NCBI GenBank assembly: GCA_964537505.1
Contig: CAZICK010000056.1
Coordinates: 1 to 25,731 of the forward strand
Length of the DNA stretch: 25,731 nucleotides
Reading direction: 5' to 3'
From: DAINBT01 sp036732785
Lineage (GTDB): Bacteria; Planctomycetota; Phycisphaerae; Sedimentisphaerales; SM23-30
Positions 21,887 to 25,731 of the stretch are shown one piece after another. Positions within the stretch are counted from its first letter, which is position 1. Each line of letters starts with the position of its first letter. The position numbers and the translations under genes are program-made. A model generated the notes under the pieces. It searched no databases. It saw only the letters and a list, made by a program, of their open reading frames with translations, and had not been told where the DNA came from.

Positions 21887-23911
21887 TCAGCCGGGATAGT
21901 TTGCCGGTGTGTGCAGCTTTTCCAACCGCCCGATCAGTTCCTGGGCGGTCTGCTGTTTCTGCGCGAGTCTCTGACGCAGTTCCAGGATGAAATGATTTTC
22001 CTCCATACTGCCCTGCACCGCCGCGAAATCGCGGTCTCTGACTTCGCTGTCGCCGTCGAGTCCGAACCCCCTGCGGCGTGTCTCGGCGAATTCCTTTTCG
22101 GCATCGCTCAGCCGTAACAGGTCGAGCTGTTCCACGGCCGCTGTCCAGTTTTTTATCAGTTCGATTACCTCCTGGGCCGTTATTTGTGCCAGGTTGACGT
22201 GGTGATATTGTTCAATCATCCCGGCTGCCCAGGCCCACTCGTAGCGGGGGAAATTATCGTAAATCTCCTGAAACCGCCGGCTGAGTTCTTCGAGATCGCT
22301 GATAATACCGTTTTCTGTTTCGTCTATCAGTTGCGTTACGGTTTCTTTTGGTGCGATCAGTCCGGCGATATCCAGCCAATCGCCCTGTCCAATGGCCGTT
22401 TCGATGGTGAGGATATTTCGTAACGAGTCCGGATCGCCTATTTCCTTCTGTCGCAGCCGGGCCACCAGGCAGTTACCCAAATACCTTTCCACAGCCATCT
22501 GATAGAATTTGATTCCCTTTCTCAGCGATGATCGCTCGATCCTGACGCCGTTATAGTAATAGTGCTCAGCGTCGGATTCACAGGAGGCTTCCAACTCTGA
22601 CAGTATTCTAATGCCGTTGAATATCTTTTGCACCGTATAGGGCGTCAGCAGATTATAGATCAGCAAGTCGAGCTTATGTGGGTCTTTGCGGTTATCGCGT
22701 TTGGGCCATTTACGTGAATCGCGGACCGTTCCGACACTGCGCAGATTCACCCCGGGCACTAAAATGCTTTCATCTTCATGTTCGATCAGGTAGGAAAACG
22801 GCAAATCGCTCGTATCGCTGTTACTATAATGTCTGCCCATCACCAGGGTGAACGGTCCCACCCTTGCCGGCCATAACAAATACGAATCCGAGGTTGTCTT
22901 GGAGCCTCGTTCTATTATGCCCTGATGGATCGGGCCAAGTTTGTACATGTGGTTACTTTGATTGGAGCCGCTCCCGGCGTTCAAAAACGAATAAAGCCCG
23001 GAAATCAAAAGGGTCGATTTGTGATGCGTCACGGTGAAGGGACCGGCGAACACCGAACACGCCTCACCATGATAACCGGCACAATTGGCAAAAAAAATAG
23101 AGTTCGTCGCTGAGTACTGACGGCCCAGTCTGGTGCCCTGACCAACAAAACATTTTTCGATTATGGTATTGTCCTTTATTTTGGCTCCTGAGCTGACGAT
23201 AAAATCTTCAGCGATGACTCCGGTACCGATTTGGGCCGGGTCCTCCGGGCAACTGTTGACCGTACCGTTTTCCAGTCGGCCCACTCCTTCGATCACCGCC
23301 GCCGGCCCCACCTTTATATTCTTGAGTGTTCGGCAGTCTATCAATCTGGCCCCACGGCCGATCCGACCCATCGTCGCGGTCACCGAGCGGACATATTCCC
23401 CGATCATTTGCTGCAGATTTTCTATCAGCCCGTAGCGGTCCCGGTATATCGCGATAAGGTACGCTATCTGGGCTGAGAGATGATCGTAGATCGGAACTTC
23501 TCTGCCTCCGGCTTCGTTGATCACCGCCACCGGGACACCGTTACCGAACGAACTGGCCCCTTCCACCGCTAGCAGATTTACATGACGCAATATCGCATCG
23601 TCTTCAATAACATAGTTGGCAATGTAATTTTCGATATTACTGATATATACGTTATTGCCTATATCGCAATTGTGAATCTTGGCGTGATATATGCCGGATG
23701 GCTCACGGACCCGGCCGAAAAATTCTATCGTCTTGTCCAGAACCCCGATCCTGACTTTGCCGGAAAAATGCACCGACTGCACACGCGGCTCATCGGGCGA
23801 AAGCGAAAACCCCTCGGCCACCTCAATTGCCGACCAGTCCGTCGCGCTACAGCCGTGAGCGACCATAATATCAATCTCACCGGAGGTTAACGAACGATAT
23901 TCGCAACCCAT
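21887..23911 (-). CDS. DUF4954-type left-handed beta-helix protein
   Basis: A 674-residue protein with a long N-terminal half made of hexapeptide-like repeats (for example SGIYHAKIHNCDIGNNVYISNI within about 70-95, then GVIAEDFIVSSGAKIKDN and GQGTRLGRQYSATNSIFF), the left-handed beta-helix seen in acyl- and nucleotidyl-sugar transferases. The C-terminal third is mainly helical with coiled-coil tendency (ENHFILELRQRLAQKQQTAQ). The overall layout matches the DUF4954 family known in Bacteroidota and Planctomycetota. A GxxH-rich stretch (HHKSTLLISGLYSFLNAG) in the middle could bind a ligand. No signal peptide, so cytosolic. ATG 23911 has AGGAG 8 nt upstream. Reaction unknown; family call fairly firm from memory. 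Confidence 0.8.
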   Translation of the reverse strand: MGCEYRSLTSGEIDIMVAHGCSATDWSAIEVAEGFSLSPDEPRVQSVHFSGKVRIGVLDKTIEFFGRVREPSGIYHAKIHNCDIGNNVYISNIENYIANYVIEDDAILRHVNLLAVEGASSFGNGVPVAVINEAGGREVPIYDHLSAQIAYLIAIYRDRYGLIENLQQMIGEYVRSVTATMGRIGRGARLIDCRTLKNIKVGPAAVIEGVGRLENGTVNSCPEDPAQIGTGVIAEDFIVSSGAKIKDNTIIEKCFVGQGTRLGRQYSATNSIFFANCAGYHGEACSVFAGPFTVTHHKSTLLISGLYSFLNAGSGSNQSNHMYKLGPIHQGIIERGSKTTSDSYLLWPARVGPFTLVMGRHYSNSDTSDLPFSYLIEHEDESILVPGVNLRSVGTVRDSRKWPKRDNRKDPHKLDLLIYNLLTPYTVQKIFNGIRILSELEASCESDAEHYYYNGVRIERSSLRKGIKFYQMAVERYLGNCLVARLRQKEIGDPDSLRNILTIETAIGQGDWLDIAGLIAPKETVTQLIDETENGIISDLEELSRRFQEIYDNFPRYEWAWAAGMIEQYHHVNLAQITAQEVIELIKNWTAAVEQLDLLRLSDAEKEFAETRRRGFGLDGDSEVRDRDFAAVQGSMEENHFILELRQRLAQKQQTAQELIGRLEKLHTPANYPG

Positions 23912-23987
23912 TATCTAGCTCCTGACCAATTGAGTACATAAATACGTATTCTCACATAACATTGTTCGGCTCCAATCCCTTGTCTGG

Positions 23988-24164
23988 TTAAAACATTTTG
24001 ACAAAAAACCACCCAAATGCCCCTGATAGTACTGAAATCGCGGTTGGCGGTTTCTGGGACAAAAGCTCCCGATCCACCGTATCGCTCGATTTTTTCACCC
24101 TGGTCAGCCTGTTCTCATAATCATAATGATACGTATAGCCATCGTGGTCCTCGGTCATACATGT
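23988..24164 (-). pseudogene. RHS/YD-repeat remnant
   Basis: On the reverse strand a short frame reads DGYTYHYDYENRLTRVKK, the typical tyrosine-aspartate repeat of RHS proteins. It is closed upstream by a stop at 24165-24167 and ends at 23988-23990 after an unrelated tail. Only one repeat is left, of proteins that are normally more than a thousand residues. It looks like a fragment left at the edge of an insertion. Confidence 0.6.
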
Positions 24165-24370
24165 TTATGCCGTTGATTGACGGTGTGACGCTGGCGCGAC
24201 GCGGAACGAATACTTATGGCGGGCTGAACATCCGTTTGTCTGCAATCAAGCAGATGAAGTTAAACCACCATGGTGTACAGTCCGCAATCTCTTGGACAGA
24301 ACTAAGCACCACGCTGAAAGTGGGATTAGAACCATCCCGATGTTCCCAGAGTCGATGTAAAAACCTTGTG
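24165..24370. other. Junction zone between RHS remnant and mobile element
   Basis: No supported gene. A forward frame overlaps the remnant and ends at 24457, but lacks motifs. The reverse strand has a tRNA T-arm-like GGTTCTAATCC around 24322-24332, but its stem does not pair as a tRNA should. It may be an old attachment-site region. Confidence 0.35.
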
Positions 24371-24420
24371 ATTGCGAGAGTTTGCAAGAGTCTGCGACAA
24401 CTTGCAAGTCCTTGCAAAAC
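24371..24420 (+). repeat. Five 10-bp units NTTGCRA (phased direct repeat)
   Basis: Five successive 10-mers (ATTGCGAGAG, TTTGCAAGAG, TCTGCGACAA, CTTGCAAGTC, CTTGCAAAAC) share TGCRA at the same offset. The 10-bp period puts every copy on one face of the helix, as in arm-type binding sites of tyrosine integrases or protein-binding iterons. Confidence 0.6.
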
Positions 24421-24644
24421 AAAGGGTTATATACCCAAGGGGACCCGAACTGGGTAGCGTAACTGACTGTAAAGACAACAAGTTACAAAAATCACAAATT
24501 CCAGGCGGTGCAGAATCCGGTGCATTTTCGGGCACTAATGCAAAAATCAGCCCGGATTTAGCTAGGTTAATCGAGGCTTGGCCAACACTGCCGGCCCATA
24601 TCAAGCAATCAATTATAGCTCTAATCGAGGTTGCTGGAGAGTAA
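24372..24644 (+). CDS. Small protein or C-terminal remnant with AWPTLP motif
   Basis: A 90-residue open frame without an ATG; the only early starts are TTG codons. Its C-terminus, SPDLARLIEAWPTLPAHIKQ followed by SIIALIEVAGE, resembles a short helical motif that I recall next to integrases and phage-like genes in Planctomycetota and other bacteria. The N-terminal half covers the 10-bp repeats and looks non-coding in style, so only the last 45 residues or so are convincing. It precedes the four-cysteine protein gene by 50 bp. It may be a true small gene with a start near 24447 or a remnant of a longer one. Confidence 0.4.
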   Translation: MREFARVCDNLQVLAKQRVIYPRGPELGSVTDCKDNKLQKSQIPGGAESGAFSGTNAKISPDLARLIEAWPTLPAHIKQSIIALIEVAGE

Positions 24645-24694
24645 CAAAAAACGTAGAATCCTTAATGATTTCGGCAAGAAGCAAGGGCGGGAAT

Positions 24695-25279
24695 ATGGGC
24701 AGATATTATTCAAACGCAAAAGAAATCGTCGAAAATACGACCAAACTTAGCATATTTAGGCTGAAAGAGTTTGGCTTGTTGTGTGGCTATGCCGCTACGA
24801 CTTTGACTTGGAAAAGCAATTTGTCCGAGCATAAAAACTCTATCGGCATATTAGTTGATACTGAAAAGCTATATGCAAAAGTCAATTACACTATCACAGA
24901 CCGACACTCAGGCGAAAAAACTCACTATGACTACAAAATCAGCCTTACGACAACACCTTGTAATTTCGGGGGTGTTCGGTATTGGTTTATTTGTCCGTTG
25001 TCTGTGAATGGCGTGTACTGCGGACGCAGGACAGGGATGCTTTACCTTGCTTCGGGTGGACATTATTTCGGTTGTCGGCACTGTTATAATCTGTCCTATG
25101 TAAGCCGGAATGAAAACCACTTATTAGGTCGAATCGGCCAACTGGGGTATCTATTAAAAGTCACAACACAGCACGAAGAACTCCGCAACCAGATAAAACG
25201 CTGGACTTGGAGAGGCCACCCGACAAGAAAAGTGCGAAGGCTGAAAACCCTTGAGAGGAAAATTGAATGGGGAGGTTGA
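24695..25279 (+). CDS. Four-cysteine (zinc-ribbon-like) protein of a mobile element, function unknown
   Basis: A 194-residue protein. The N-terminal MGRYYSNAKEIVENTTKLSI followed by FRLKEFGLL is a beginning I recall from hypothetical proteins of phage-like elements. The central part has four cysteines in two pairs, C100/C109 (ICPLSVNGVYCGRR) and C127/C130 (FGCRHCYNLSY), with LYLASGGHYF between them, which suggests a single zinc site. The C-terminus is very basic (about 165-190), consistent with DNA or RNA binding. ATG 24695 is preferred over ATG 24665 because homologues begin here and a G-rich site lies just upstream. It sits before a terminase-like gene. No function is established. Confidence 0.6.
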   Translation: MGRYYSNAKEIVENTTKLSIFRLKEFGLLCGYAATTLTWKSNLSEHKNSIGILVDTEKLYAKVNYTITDRHSGEKTHYDYKISLTTTPCNFGGVRYWFICPLSVNGVYCGRRTGMLYLASGGHYFGCRHCYNLSYVSRNENHLLGRIGQLGYLLKVTTQHEELRNQIKRWTWRGHPTRKVRRLKTLERKIEWGG

Positions 25280-25459
25280 TTCTATATCCTATAGGACAAA
25301 ATGGCCAAAACTATGAAAAACAGAACACAACCGGACACCTATAAAAGATCAAGTTGAAGCGGAAATATGAGGGAAATATAGGAACACGCGCGCACAGGCC
25401 CTTCTGTTTTGAAAAACAAAAAGTTATGGCGGACATGGAATTTGAGGTATAATGTAGGC
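25280..25459. other. Spacer before terminase-like gene
   Basis: It contains the perfect palindrome TCCTATAGGA (25287-25296), just after the four-cysteine gene, and a TATAAT at 25448-25453 only 6 bp before the next ATG, too close for an ordinary leader. No gene is supported here. Confidence 0.35.
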
Positions 25460-25731
25460 ATGATGACCGATGAGAAAAGCAAAAGTCAGCAGTCCAAGAA
25501 ACGGATATTTTTGTCCTGCCTGCGTATAACCGGCAATGTACGTACAGCGGCAACGGCAGCAAAAATTGGCCGGACTACTCATTATGATTGGCTGAAATCA
25601 GACCCGGACTACGTCTTAGCTGTCAAAGACGCTTTGGATGAAGCTATCGACGATCTGGAGGCTGAGGCTGTCCGCAGGGCCAAAGACGGTGTCGAGGAAC
25701 TGGTATTGTACCAGGGCAAGCCGGTTATGGT
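25460..25731 (+). CDS. Phage terminase small-subunit-like protein (5' part, runs off the window)
   Basis: An open frame from ATG 25460 (or ATG 25463) to the window end, 90 codons seen. An N-terminal helix-turn-helix is evident: FLSCLRITGNVRTAATAAKI, then GRTTHYDWLKSDPDYV, followed by DALDEAIDDLEAEAVRRAKD and a G-V-E-E-L-V-L-Y-Q-G-K-P-V tail. This is the pattern of small terminase subunits that recognise phage DNA for packaging, where the paired EAEAxRRAxxGV region is typical. The large subunit would be expected just beyond the window. It is the best evidence that the right end is a prophage-like element. Confidence 0.65.
   Translation, partial: MMTDEKSKSQQSKKRIFLSCLRITGNVRTAATAAKIGRTTHYDWLKSDPDYVLAVKDALDEAIDDLEAEAVRRAKDGVEELVLYQGKPVM

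Noticed and set aside
24310..24345. tRNA fragment on the reverse strand
   Set aside because: GGTTCTAATCC resembles a T-arm, but the flanking stem has at least two mismatches and no acceptor or anticodon arm is found.
24017..24457. 146-residue forward frame
   Set aside because: It runs antisense over the RHS remnant and through the 10-bp repeats, and has no recognisable domain.

Overview
The window looks like a chromosomal stretch of a Planctomycetota bacterium, most likely of the Phycisphaerae type. This is an inference from gene content: a Gfo/Idh/MocA oxidoreductase with a Tat signal, a DUF4954-type left-handed beta-helix protein, an ApgM-like enzyme beside hom and lysC, several secreted proteins of unknown function, and an RHS/YD-repeat remnant. 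No rRNA, tRNA or CRISPR array could be supported, so the taxonomy is not proven.

Left accessory part (1-6556, + strand). An ImmA/IrrE-type metallopeptidase with a damaged N-terminus is followed by about 1.2 kb without a convincing gene. That stretch is full of short hairpins and direct repeats, including an exact 38-bp repeat. Next is a tight cluster of three genes: a TIGR01777/YfcH-like SDR epimerase, a small FMN split-barrel protein, and a remarkable single reading frame that fuses a complete TspO membrane domain to MsrB and MsrA. An exported, probably lipid-anchored Xaa-Pro dipeptidyl-peptidase-like S15 hydrolase follows.

Core metabolic part (6830-15536, + strand). It holds ribBA with a small lipoprotein gene; then hom, an ApgM-like enzyme (probable alternative homoserine kinase) and lysC, which together cover aspartate-to-threonine steps; then a mannose-1-phosphate guanylyltransferase, ruvX and tatC. 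A related A/T-rich palindromic element occurs upstream of both ribBA and the guanylyltransferase gene.

Reverse-strand part (15623-23911). It encodes a beta-phosphoglucomutase-like HAD phosphatase, a Tat-exported Gfo/Idh oxidoreductase, glucose-6-phosphate isomerase, a 595-residue secreted protein of unknown function, a lipoprotein and a 674-residue DUF4954-type protein. Sugar phosphate metabolism (pgi, HAD, guanylyltransferase) is a loose theme across the middle.

Right mobile part (about 23988-25731). It contains a truncated RHS/YD-repeat remnant on the reverse strand, a junction zone with five 10-bp-phased TTGC repeats, a small AWPxLP-type reading frame, a four-cysteine protein typical of mobile elements, and the start of a phage terminase small-subunit-like gene that runs off the window. 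This looks like one edge of an integrated phage-like element.

The strongest candidate for something undescribed is the TspO-MsrB-MsrA fusion and its two upstream partners. The best functional reassignment is the ApgM-like protein as homoserine kinase.
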